Source: Actinomycetota bacterium (GTDB taxonomy: Bacteria > Actinomycetota > Acidimicrobiia > Acidimicrobiales > Palsa-688). Taken from it: a DNA stretch of 39,532 bases. Shown piece after piece: positions 7,055-15,001 of this stretch. Location of the stretch: the NCBI GenBank assembly GCA_021323695.1, contig JAJPKN010000042.1:1-39532 (forward strand), written 5' to 3'. The first letter of the stretch is position 1. Each line of letters opens with the position of its first letter. Under the pieces are notes generated by a model, which was not told where the DNA came from, did no database searches, and saw nothing but the letters and a program-made list of their open reading frames with translations. A program made the position numbers and the translations under genes.

Positions 7055-8173
7055 ATGAGCAGCTCCGAGCCCTGCCTCCCTGGGAGCTGCCCTTCGCCGG
7101 GTGCCGAGCTAGTGGCAGTAGACGCCCATGCCGGCGGTGAACCTGGCCGGGTCATCGTGGGCGGCGTCACCGACGTGCCCGGGGCAACCATGTTCGACAA
7201 GATGGCCCACCTGGCCACCTACCACGACGACTTCCGCCAGCTCATGCTGCGCGAGCCACGGGGCTACCCGGCGGCCAACTGCAACCTCCTGCTCCCACCG
7301 GCCGACCCGGCTGCCGCCGCCGGCTTCGTCATCATGGAGCAGGCCGAGTACCCGCCCATGTCCGGTAGCAACACCATGTGCGTAGCCACTGTGCTCGTGG
7401 AAATGGGCATGGTCGAGGTGCAAGAGCCGCTGACCCGGTTCTCCCTGGACACCCCGGCTGGCCTGGTCCAGGTCGAGGTGGAGGTCCGGGACGGCAAGGC
7501 GCGCCGGGTGACCTTCGAGAACGTCCCCTCGTTCGCCATGCAGCTGGGGGCGCACGTGGAAGTCCCTGGCCTCGGGACGGTCACCGTGGACCTCGCCTAT
7601 GGCGGGATGACCTACGTGCTGGCGGACGCCACTGCCCTCGGCCTGGGCCTCAGCCCCGACGAAGGGCGCGACATAGTGCGCATCGGGGAGTGCATCAAGG
7701 CGGCCGCCCGGGAACAAGTCCCCCAGGCCCATCCCCACCGTCCCGAGGTCGTCGGCCCCACCATCGCTTGCCTCACCGGCCCGCCCCGGGGACCCGGGGC
7801 GGACCAGCGCAACGCGGTTGTGGTGTCGACCGGCGTCCTCGACTGGTCCCGGCCCGCCACCTGGACCGGCGCCCTCGACCGCTCCCCCTGTGGGACGGCA
7901 ACCTGCGCCCGGATGGCCGTCCTGCACGCCCGGGGCGAGCTGCCCCTGGGGCAACCCTTCCGCAACCAGGGCATCCTGGGCACGGTGTTCACCGGTCGGC
8001 TGGTAGCCGAGACGCAGGTCGCGGGCCGCTCTGCGGTGGTCCCGACCATCAGCGGTACCGCCTGGGTCACCGGCCACGCCCGCTACGTGCTGGACCCCGA
8101 GGACCCCTTCCCGGCCGGCTTCACGGTCGGGGACATCTGGGGGGGCAACGCCCATCAGCCAGGCGGCAAGTGA
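7055..8173 (+). CDS. Proline racemase-family enzyme (hydroxyproline epimerase/dehydratase type)
   Basis: 372 aa covering the full PrpF/proline racemase fold: VDAHAGGEPGRV at the start, PPMSGSNTMC at 101-109 and DRSPCGTATCARMA around 275-288. In true proline racemases both active-site positions are Cys; here the first is Ser103 and the second is Cys279. Ser/Cys variants of the superfamily are associated with hydroxyproline epimerase or trans-3-hydroxyproline dehydratase activity rather than proline racemisation. The next gene encodes an ornithine cyclodeaminase-family protein, the family that supplies delta-1-pyrroline-2-carboxylate reductase; this supports dehydration of trans-3-hydroxy-L-proline followed by reduction to L-proline. 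ATG 7055. Confidence 0.88.
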   Translation: MSSSEPCLPGSCPSPGAELVAVDAHAGGEPGRVIVGGVTDVPGATMFDKMAHLATYHDDFRQLMLREPRGYPAANCNLLLPPADPAAAAGFVIMEQAEYPPMSGSNTMCVATVLVEMGMVEVQEPLTRFSLDTPAGLVQVEVEVRDGKARRVTFENVPSFAMQLGAHVEVPGLGTVTVDLAYGGMTYVLADATALGLGLSPDEGRDIVRIGECIKAAAREQVPQAHPHRPEVVGPTIACLTGPPRGPGADQRNAVVVSTGVLDWSRPATWTGALDRSPCGTATCARMAVLHARGELPLGQPFRNQGILGTVFTGRLVAETQVAGRSAVVPTISGTAWVTGHARYVLDPEDPFPAGFTVGDIWGGNAHQPGGK

Positions 8174-8240
8174 GCCCTGTACCCGTGCTCCCGCCACGGG
8201 CTCGGCGGGCCAGGCCGGCCCCCGGCTCCCCGCAGGGCCG

Positions 8241-9335
8241 ATGAGCCTCATCTGGGTCGACCGGGAGCAGCTCGAGGCCACGCTCGGGCCAGCTGAGGCA
8301 CGCGCCGCCATCGGCTGCGCCCTCCGAGCCGGGCCCAGGCGCCAGGTGGCCCGGACGTCGGTGCCCTTCGGCCAGGGAGAGCTCCTGGTCATGCCCGCCG
8401 ATGAGGCCGAGCTGGCCGGTGTCAAGGTGCTGGCCCTCCCCAAGCCAGCCGACGCGCCCCGGGCCGGTAGCCGAGCCGGTAACGGGGCCAACCGTGAGGC
8501 CAGCCGAGCTGGAGGTGGCGAGGCAGGTGGTGGGGCAGGTGGTGAGCGGCCAGGAAGTGGGGCCTTTAGTGGGGCAGCCGGCGGGGGACCACCCCGCCCC
8601 CCGGCACAGGGGCTCTACGTGCTGTTCGACGCCCGTAGCCTGGCCCCGCTGGCCGCCTTTGACGCTGGAGCGCTGACCGAGCTGCGCACGGCCGCGGTGT
8701 CGGCATGGGTCGTCGGCACCCTGGCACCGAGCGAGGCAACCACCTTGGCACTGTTCGGCACCGGGGCGCAGGCCCGGGCCCACCTGGCAGCCCTCGCTGC
8801 GGTGCGCTCGCTCGAACAAGTGCTGGTCCTGGCCCGGCAGGGCACCGGGGCAAGCAGGCTCATAGCCATGGCCGAGCGCCTCGGGTTGGTGGCCCGCCCC
8901 GCCAGCCCGGCCGAAGTGGCCCAGGCGGGCATCGTGTGCTGTTGCACGTCGAGCGGGGTGCCCCTCTTCGACGGGCGAGACCTCCGCCCGGGCACGCTGG
9001 TCATAGCCATCGGCTCCTACCACCCGGACCGGCGGGAGGTCGACAGCACCTGCGTGCGCCGCAGCCAGGTGGTCGTCGAAGACCGTGCTGCAGCCTTGGC
9101 GGAAGCCGGCGACCTCGTGCTGGCCATGGGTGAAGGCGCCTTCTCGCCCACGGACGTCGCCGCCGACCTGTTCGAGCTGGCCCAGGGGGCTAGGCCGGCC
9201 CAGCCCGGACGGGACCTGACCCTGTTCAAGTCCGTCGGCGCCGCGTTCGAAGACCTGGCGGTAGCTCGCGCCCTATGGGAGCGCCTGGCCGGCGCGCGCC
9301 CACCTGGCCCAGCCCCGCCTGCCAGCCGCGGCTGA
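8241..9335 (+). CDS. Ornithine cyclodeaminase / mu-crystallin family imine reductase
   Basis: 364 aa. Rossmann fold with the dinucleotide motif GTGAQA at 173-178 (LALFGTGAQARAHL), an upstream TELRTAAVSAW segment that lines the active site, and a conserved end (DLTLFKSVGAAFEDLAVA). By context it is probably a delta-1-pyrroline-2-carboxylate reductase working with the preceding dehydratase-like enzyme; true ornithine cyclodeaminase is the alternative. Odd: residues 71-122 are a Gly/Ala/Arg/Pro-rich insert between two conserved strands that normally are joined directly. It is absent from usual family members as I know them and keeps the frame. It starts 67 bp after the previous gene. Confidence 0.85.
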   Translation: MSLIWVDREQLEATLGPAEARAAIGCALRAGPRRQVARTSVPFGQGELLVMPADEAELAGVKVLALPKPADAPRAGSRAGNGANREASRAGGGEAGGGAGGERPGSGAFSGAAGGGPPRPPAQGLYVLFDARSLAPLAAFDAGALTELRTAAVSAWVVGTLAPSEATTLALFGTGAQARAHLAALAAVRSLEQVLVLARQGTGASRLIAMAERLGLVARPASPAEVAQAGIVCCCTSSGVPLFDGRDLRPGTLVIAIGSYHPDRREVDSTCVRRSQVVVEDRAAALAEAGDLVLAMGEGAFSPTDVAADLFELAQGARPAQPGRDLTLFKSVGAAFEDLAVARALWERLAGARPPGPAPPASRG

Positions 9336-9351
9336 CCTATCCTCGTTGCCT

Positions 9352-10629
9352 ATGGCGAGCTCGGGCCAGGCGGCCAAGCACACAGCTGGGGCCGCCTTGG
9401 GCCGGCTCATGCCCACCCCTGGCCAGGTGGCCACCGCGTCAGCGCCGGCTCGGCCCCGGACCTGCTCGCGCCTGGCCCCCTTCGGGACGACGATCTTCGC
9501 CCAGATGACGGCCCTGGCGCTGGAGACGGGCTCGGTCAACCTGGGCCAGGGTTTCCCCGAAGGGCCCGGCCCCGAACTGCTGCGCCAGGTGGCCGTGGCC
9601 GCCATCGAGGAGGGCGACAACCAGTACCCGCCCGGGGTGGGCGTGCGCGAACTGCTGGAGGCGGTGGCCCTGCACCAGCAAGCCGAGTACGGCCTCAGCT
9701 ACGACCCGAGCCATGAGGTGCTGGTCACCGCGGGCGCCACCGAAGCGGTAGCTTCCGCCGTGCTCGGGCTGTGCGAACCCGGCGACGAAGTGCTGATGCT
9801 CGACCCCTCCTACGATTCCTACGCAGCGGTGGTGGCCATGGCCGGGGCAGTGCGGGCCCCGGTGCCCCTGCGCTACGACGGCGAGCGCTGGGTGCTGCCC
9901 CCCGGGGAGCTCGAAGCCGCGGTCACAGACCGCTCCCGGCTGCTCCTGCTCAACTCTCCCCACAACCCGACCGGCAAGGTGCTGACCGAGGACGAGCTGA
10001 AAGAAGTAGCAGACGTCTGCCGGCGCCACGACCTCATCGTGGTCACCGACGAGGTCTACGAGCACCTCGTGTTCGACGGCCGGCGCCATGTCCCGGTCGC
10101 CACGCTCGACGGGATGCGCGAGCGGACTGTCACCATCTCCTCGGCCGGCAAGTCCTTTTCGGTCACGGGCTGGAAGGTGGGCTGGGCCTGCGCCCCGCCG
10201 GAGCTGCTGGCCGGGGTACGGGCGGCCAAGCAGTTCCTCACCTACGTCACGCCGGCGCCGCTGCAGCGCGCCGCTGCCGCCGGGCTCAGAGCCACCCATC
10301 AGCTCGTCTCGCCTTTGGTGGAGGAGCTGGCCAGCAACCGGGACCTGCTGGCCGAGGGCCTCGCTGGTGCCGGGTTCCCCGTCCGTGGCGCGGAGGGCAC
10401 CTATTTCCTCACCGTGGACATATCCGAGGTGACCGACGAGGACGCCGTCGGCTTCTGCCTGCAACTGCCCTACCGCTGCGGTGTCGTCGCCGTGCCCTGC
10501 CCGGCGTTCTACGCCGACCCCGAAGCCGGCCGGCACCTGGTGCGCTTCGCGTTCTGCAAGCGCCGATCGTCGATAGAAGAGGCAGTGGAGCGCCTGGGGC
10601 GTCTGCGCGGCGGGGGAAGCCGCCCATGA
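9352..10629 (+). CDS. PLP-dependent class I aminotransferase (KAT/YbdL/DapC-like)
   Basis: 425 aa from ATG 9352. The conserved body starts at RLAPFGTTIFAQM and INLGQGFPE-like VNLGQGFPE, continues with the NSPHNPTGK motif and has the PLP lysine at about residue 267 in SSAGKSFSVTGWKVGW. This sequence style is that of kynurenine/glutamine aminotransferase, methionine aminotransferase YbdL and actinobacterial DapC-like enzymes. The first 40 residues are Ala/Pro-rich and not part of the fold; ATG 9412 is an alternative start. The stop overlaps the start of the nitrilase gene (ATGA), which argues for the transaminase plus omega-amidase pair that clears alpha-keto amides such as alpha-ketoglutaramate or ketomethiobutyrate derivatives. 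Confidence 0.88.
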   Translation: MASSGQAAKHTAGAALGRLMPTPGQVATASAPARPRTCSRLAPFGTTIFAQMTALALETGSVNLGQGFPEGPGPELLRQVAVAAIEEGDNQYPPGVGVRELLEAVALHQQAEYGLSYDPSHEVLVTAGATEAVASAVLGLCEPGDEVLMLDPSYDSYAAVVAMAGAVRAPVPLRYDGERWVLPPGELEAAVTDRSRLLLLNSPHNPTGKVLTEDELKEVADVCRRHDLIVVTDEVYEHLVFDGRRHVPVATLDGMRERTVTISSAGKSFSVTGWKVGWACAPPELLAGVRAAKQFLTYVTPAPLQRAAAAGLRATHQLVSPLVEELASNRDLLAEGLAGAGFPVRGAEGTYFLTVDISEVTDEDAVGFCLQLPYRCGVVAVPCPAFYADPEAGRHLVRFAFCKRRSSIEEAVERLGRLRGGGSRP

Positions 10630-11447
10630 AGGTGGCCCTCGTCCAGCACGATGTCGCCTACGAGGACGCCCGCGCCACCTGTGAGCACCTGGCCCCCCTG
10701 GTGAGGTCGGCCGCGGCCCAGGGGGCCCAGCTAGTGGTGCTGACCGAGATGTTCGCCACCGGGTTCTCCATGGCCACCGACAAAGTGGCCGAGCCAGGCG
10801 CCCAGGGCACGGGGAGCAGGTTCCTGGTGGACATGGCGAGCCAGGCCCAGGTGGCAGTCTGCGGTTCGCTGCCCGTGCGGCCGTCTGGGGCTGGCCGGCC
10901 GGTCAACCGGTTCGTGTGCGCTTTGCCCGATGGGCGAACCGTCGGCTACGACAAGGTGCACCCCTTCAGCTTCGGGGGCGAGGCCGCCAGCTACGGCCCC
11001 GGGCAAACTGTCACCACCTTTGAGTGGCAGGGCGTTGCCATCACCCCGTTCGTCTGCTACGACCTCCGCTTCGCCGACGCGTTCTGGGCCGTGGCCGAGC
11101 GGACCGACTGTTACGTAGTGGTGGCGAACTGGCCTGCTGCCCGCCAGGGCCATTTCCGGGCCCTGGCCGTGGCCCGGGCCGTGGAGAACCAGGCCTACGT
11201 CCTGGCCACCAACCGCGTCGGCAGTGGGGGCGGCATCGACTACGCGGGGGGCACCATCGCTGTGGGGCCGTTCGGCGAGGTGCTGGCGGAAGCCGGCCAG
11301 CAAGAAGAGGTGCTGCTCGTCGAGGTCTCCCGGGGCCGGGTGAGCGAGGTGCGCCAGGCCTACCCGTTCCTGGCCGACCGGCGGGCGTTCGAGGTGGACA
11401 GCCCGGGAGCAGGCCAGCCAGCCCTGCAGAAGGGCGGGCCCGGCTAG
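10626..11447 (+). CDS. Carbon-nitrogen hydrolase, omega-amidase (NIT2/YafV) type
   Basis: 273 aa with the complete nitrilase-superfamily triad: Glu41 (VVLTEMFATGF), Lys110 (YDKVHPFSF) and Cys144 (TPFVCYDLRF). The M-F-x-T-G-F after the first Glu and the C-Y-D-L-R-F around the nucleophile are characteristic of omega-amidases. Cytoplasmic; no signal peptide. Translationally coupled to the aminotransferase by a 4-nt overlap, so the two most likely act in sequence: the transaminase makes an alpha-keto acid omega-amide and this enzyme hydrolyses it, pulling transamination forward. Confidence 0.88.
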   Translation: MKVALVQHDVAYEDARATCEHLAPLVRSAAAQGAQLVVLTEMFATGFSMATDKVAEPGAQGTGSRFLVDMASQAQVAVCGSLPVRPSGAGRPVNRFVCALPDGRTVGYDKVHPFSFGGEAASYGPGQTVTTFEWQGVAITPFVCYDLRFADAFWAVAERTDCYVVVANWPAARQGHFRALAVARAVENQAYVLATNRVGSGGGIDYAGGTIAVGPFGEVLAEAGQQEEVLLVEVSRGRVSEVRQAYPFLADRRAFEVDSPGAGQPALQKGGPG

Positions 11448-11462
11448 CCCGCTCGGGCCAGG

Positions 11463-12539
11463 CTAGCTCCCTGCCGCCCGGCTGGCCTCCTGGGGCCCGG
11501 CTTGGCCCCTGGGGCCAGCTGGGGGCCAGCTTTCGCCGGGCCGGGCCCCAGGCTGGGTCGACCGCCGCACCACCAGCTCGGCCCGGAACAACGTGGCCCG
11601 CACGGGGCCGCCGTCAGCCCGGTCAGGTACGGTGCGGAGCAGCTCCACCGCCCGGCGGCCCACCTCCTCTAGGGGTTGGCGCACGCTGGTCAGCGGCGGC
11701 CAGGTCACCGCCGCCACCTCCGTGTCGTCGAAGCCGGTGAGAAGCACGTCCCCAGGGACGTCCACCCCGTGGGAGCGCAGCACGTCAAGCACCCCCAGGG
11801 CTACCAAGTCGTTGGCGCACACCACGGCGTCGGGCAGGTCGCGCTCGGCCAGCAGGCGCCTAGCTGCTTCCCGGCCCCACTCCATGGAGAAGTCCCCCGC
11901 GTAGAGGCGGTCGTGGGACCCGTTAGCGAAGCGCTGCACCGCTCGGCGGTAGCCCCGCGACCGTTCCGCCGCGGTCGAGGCCCTCGACGACGAGGCGACA
12001 TAAGCAAACCGGCGGCAACCCTGGCGGGCCAAGTGCTCCACGACCTCGGCCATGGCCCGGTCCTGGTCGACCCCGACGAAGGCCACCTCCGAGCCAGCTC
12101 GCCGGTCGATCTGCACCACCGGTACCTGGCTGGCCGCCAAGCGCACCGTGGTGCGGCTGCTCACCCGGTCGCAGGGGCTGACCAAGATGCCATCGATGCG
12201 GTGCTCCAGCAGGCTGTGCACCAGCTCCGCCTCCTGGCGGACGTCATCGCCCGAGTCGCACAGCAGCAGCTGGGTGCCTTGGGCCCGCAGTTGTTTTTCG
12301 ACCGCCTGGATGATCACCGGGAAGAAGGGGTTGGCTATGTTCGGCACCACCATCCCGACCGTCCCTGTAGAGCGGGTACGCAACGCGCGGGCCACCCGGT
12401 TGGCCCGGTAGCCGAGCTGCTCGGCTGCAGCCAGCGCCCGTGCCTGCAGCTCCGGGGCAACCCGCCGGCTCCCAGACAGCGCGCGCGAGACCGTCGCCGG
12501 CGACAGCCCGGCCGTCGTCGCCACCTGCCGTATGGTCAC
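11463..12539 (-). CDS. LacI-family transcriptional repressor (sugar operon)
   Basis: 358 aa, normal for the family. The N-terminal HTH reads MTIRQVATTAGLSPATVSRALSGSRRV with the hinge helix YRANRVARALRTRSTG, then a periplasmic-binding-protein-like effector domain from VGMVVPNIANPFF to about LTSVRQPLEEVGRRAVELL. It is divergent from the sugar-binding protein gene across 350 bp that contain a matching operator (12639-12657), so it is the probable local repressor of the ABC operon, released by the imported ligand or its derivative. The last 30 residues are Pro/Gly-rich and outside the domain. Confidence 0.92.
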   Translation of the reverse strand: MTIRQVATTAGLSPATVSRALSGSRRVAPELQARALAAAEQLGYRANRVARALRTRSTGTVGMVVPNIANPFFPVIIQAVEKQLRAQGTQLLLCDSGDDVRQEAELVHSLLEHRIDGILVSPCDRVSSRTTVRLAASQVPVVQIDRRAGSEVAFVGVDQDRAMAEVVEHLARQGCRRFAYVASSSRASTAAERSRGYRRAVQRFANGSHDRLYAGDFSMEWGREAARRLLAERDLPDAVVCANDLVALGVLDVLRSHGVDVPGDVLLTGFDDTEVAAVTWPPLTSVRQPLEEVGRRAVELLRTVPDRADGGPVRATLFRAELVVRRSTQPGARPGESWPPAGPRGQAGPQEASRAAGS

Positions 12540-12602
12540 CGGCCGGGCCCTGTTCGTCTCCGCTCCCCGGGCCAGTGACGCTCACCTCCCCCAAACGACG
12601 CG

Positions 12603-12631
12603 TTGCGCGGCCCGCAGCGCATGTGTATGGT
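12603..12631 (+). promoter_or_regulatory. Candidate promoter of the sugar ABC operon
   Basis: TTGCGC (12603-12608) and TATGGT (12626-12631) with a 17-bp spacer, imperfect matches to the sigma-70 hexamers. The LacI operator begins 7 bp downstream, so the repressor would cover the transcription start. Confidence 0.4.
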
Positions 12632-12638
12632 ATCGTCT

Positions 12639-12657
12639 TTGGGATAACGATTTCCAA
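12639..12657. promoter_or_regulatory. Candidate LacI-family operator
   Basis: TTGGGATAACGATTTCCAA. Centred on the CG dinucleotide it is an imperfect palindrome (T-GGA-A-CG-T-TCC-A), the typical LacI/GalR-family form with central CG. It lies between the divergent lacI gene and the binding-protein gene. Confidence 0.6.
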
Positions 12658-12889
12658 GAGACCAGCCGTCCGAGGGCCCTTCGGTGGGCCGGAGGTGCGG
12701 GCCGGGCCGTCCGGCGCCTGCCTGACGGCCGCCCCGGGCAGGCACGGCCCCGAACCTCGCTGGCTACCGACCAGGCCCTAAAGGAGCACGTGCTCATGCT
12801 GCAGGGACCGAACCGAGGGACCAGACGACCAGCAACACCAAGCACACGGAACTGACAGGCCCGCTCAGCGGGACGAGAGGAGGAGCTCC

Positions 12890-13930
12890 ATGAAAAGAGC
12901 CAAGCTCAGTATTGCGACGGCGGCAGTGACCATCGCCATGATGGCCACGGCCGTCCCCGGTGCCCAAGCCGCCGGCAAGACGTTCAAAGTCGACTTCATC
13001 TTCGATGGGTACACCTACCCCTACTTCGCGCCCATGGCCCAAGGGGTGCGGGCGGCCGCCAAGCTGTACCCCAGCTTGAAGATCAACATAATCAACGCCA
13101 ACAACTCCGGTCCCACCGAGTCGAGCGACATCGCCACGGCGGTGGCTGCCGGCGTCCAGGGGATCATATTGAACACGATCGAGGAGTCCGTCACCGCCGC
13201 GGCCCAAAAGGCGGCGGCTGCCGGCGTCCCGATCATCACCATCGACCGTGACATAACCGCGCCGTCCGCCCGCATCGCCTTCATCGGCGACAACGACTTC
13301 GTGCTCGGGCGGGAAATGACCCAGCAGGCGCTGTCCTACCTGGCTGCCCACAAAGTGCCCAAGCCGTGGAACGTGGTGCTCCTGGAGGGCACCCTCGGGG
13401 CGAGCACCGCGATCGACCGCTGGCAGGGGGCCTTGGGCGTCCTCAAGCCGCTGGAGAAAAACGGCTCAGTGAAGATCGTCCTCAACACTTCGGCCAACTT
13501 CGCCACGAACACCGCCCAGAGCGTGATGTCCGCCGAACTGGCAAAGACGACGAACATCCAGCTGGTCATCTGCGGCAACGACGCCATGGCCCTGGGCGTG
13601 GAGACAGCCCTGAAGGACCACGGCATCCCCCCTGGCAAAGTGCTGGTCACCGGGGCCGATGCCCAGCCCGAGAGCCTGACGGCCATCGGCAACGGCTGGC
13701 AGCTCAACACCGTGACCCATGCCCCCTACCTGGAGGCGGCCTGGGCGGTAGAGGCAATGGCCAACTACCTGCTGTACAAGGTGAAGCCACCGGCCAAGTT
13801 CAGCGGGCACAACATCTTGGTGCCCATGGTCGTGGTCACGAAGGCTAACCTGGCGTCCGTGGGGGCGTGGGGGACGCCAGCGGTGGTCCCTCCCCTGCCC
13901 TACGGCAAGTCCCAGTCCTTCAAGAGCTGA
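12890..13930 (+). CDS. Sugar ABC transporter substrate-binding protein (RbsB-like)
   Basis: 346 aa, type I periplasmic binding fold of the ribose/galactose/inositol class (Peripla_BP_4): YPYFAPMAQGVRAAA, AAAGVPIITIDRDI, FIGDNDFVLGREM, VICGNDAMALGVETALKDHG. The N-terminus is a classical Sec signal peptide, basic MKRAK, a hydrophobic stretch and an A-Q-A cleavage site near residue 27. There is no lipobox cysteine, unusual for a cell-surface binding protein in a Gram-positive-type cell, where lipid anchoring is expected. It is the first gene of a six-gene carbohydrate operon; the ligand is unknown. Confidence 0.9.
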   Translation: MKRAKLSIATAAVTIAMMATAVPGAQAAGKTFKVDFIFDGYTYPYFAPMAQGVRAAAKLYPSLKINIINANNSGPTESSDIATAVAAGVQGIILNTIEESVTAAAQKAAAAGVPIITIDRDITAPSARIAFIGDNDFVLGREMTQQALSYLAAHKVPKPWNVVLLEGTLGASTAIDRWQGALGVLKPLEKNGSVKIVLNTSANFATNTAQSVMSAELAKTTNIQLVICGNDAMALGVETALKDHGIPPGKVLVTGADAQPESLTAIGNGWQLNTVTHAPYLEAAWAVEAMANYLLYKVKPPAKFSGHNILVPMVVVTKANLASVGAWGTPAVVPPLPYGKSQSFKS

Positions 13931-13996
13931 ACTACCGAGCGGCCGAGCTGGGGGGCCCCAGGTACGCGTCGGGGCCCCCTGGCCGGGAGGAAGCAC

Positions 13997-15001
13997 ATGT
14001 CCACAGCTGAACCAAGCCAGGCGCTCGGGCCACCGGCCAGCAGCGTGGCCGGGCCTCGGCACCAGGGCGCCGACGGGCCACCGGCCGGCAGCTCGGTTGG
14101 GCAGGCAGGCAACAGCGCTGCGGCTGACAGTGGCCCCCCAGGTGAGCGCACCGGCCAGCGGGCCTCGCCCGAGCCGTCGGGGCCGGAGCCCAGCCCGGGC
14201 GCGTTGCTCTCCGTGCGGGGGGTGTCGAAGCACTTTGGCCCGGTCAAGGCGGTCGACAACGTCAGCCTCGACTTTTACCCTCAAGAGGTCATCGGGCTCA
14301 TAGGTGACAACGGCGCCGGCAAGTCGACGCTGCTCTCAGTGCTCACCGGCTACCACCGGGCGGACGAAGGCAGCTTCTTTTACAAGGGCAAGCCAGTCTC
14401 GATCACCTCGCCTCGCGAGTCGCGCAACAAGCTGCGGATCGAGATGATCTACCAGCAGCTGCAGCTGGCACGCGACCTCACCGTGTGGGAGAACATGTTC
14501 CTCGGCGAGGAGCTGCGCATCTTCGGCTTCGTCTCCGACCGCCGGAGCATGCGCCGGCGCGCCGGGGAGGTGCTCGAGAGGCTGAACTCCAAGATCCGCC
14601 CGGGCGACATCCTGGGCAACCTTTCGGGTGGCGAACAGCAGATCGTCGCCATCGGCCGGGCCATCCTGTTCGACCGGGACATCATCTTGATGGACGAGCC
14701 GACGGCGGCGATCTCGGCCGCCAAGGTCGAGGATTTCCTCCAGCTGGTGCGGGACCTGCGGGCGCTGGGGAAAACGGTCATCCTCGTGAGCCACCGCTTG
14801 GAGGACATACTGGCCGTAGCCGACGCGGTAGCCGTGCTGGTCTTGGGCAAGTTGCACTGCGTGGTGCCCAACCAGGACCTCACCGTCTCTGACCTCGTGC
14901 ACCTGATGTTCGGTGGCCAGGCCCCAGCCACCGCCTCGGGCGGCAACCTGGCCCAGGCCCGCTGGCAGCTACGGCACGGAGGCACGGGAGGAGGCGCCTG
15001 A
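13997..15001 (+). CDS. Sugar ABC transporter ATP-binding protein, single-domain (FrcA-like)
   Basis: 334 aa with one nucleotide-binding domain: Walker A GDNGAGKST at 103-111, signature LSGGEQQ, Walker B IILMDEPTAA and the switch histidine in LVSHR. Ribose-type importers usually have a two-domain RbsA of about 500 aa; this is the one-domain form seen in fructose-type systems and must work as a homodimer. The first 68 residues are a Pro/Gly/Ser/Ala-rich, probably disordered extension. The start at ATG 13997 has GGGAGGAAG at proper spacing, so the extension seems genuinely translated. The stop overlaps the permease start by 1 nt. Confidence 0.9.
   Translation: MSTAEPSQALGPPASSVAGPRHQGADGPPAGSSVGQAGNSAAADSGPPGERTGQRASPEPSGPEPSPGALLSVRGVSKHFGPVKAVDNVSLDFYPQEVIGLIGDNGAGKSTLLSVLTGYHRADEGSFFYKGKPVSITSPRESRNKLRIEMIYQQLQLARDLTVWENMFLGEELRIFGFVSDRRSMRRRAGEVLERLNSKIRPGDILGNLSGGEQQIVAIGRAILFDRDIILMDEPTAAISAAKVEDFLQLVRDLRALGKTVILVSHRLEDILAVADAVAVLVLGKLHCVVPNQDLTVSDLVHLMFGGQAPATASGGNLAQARWQLRHGGTGGGA

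Larger units (their letters stand above)
12540..12889. other. Divergent regulatory region, lacI / sugar ABC operon
   Basis: 350 bp with no gene. It holds a candidate promoter (12603-12631) and LacI operator (12639-12657), leaving an unusually long leader of about 250 nt before the binding-protein start. The start itself has a good ribosome-binding site (GGAGGAGCTCC). No known riboswitch was recognised in the leader. Confidence 0.6.
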
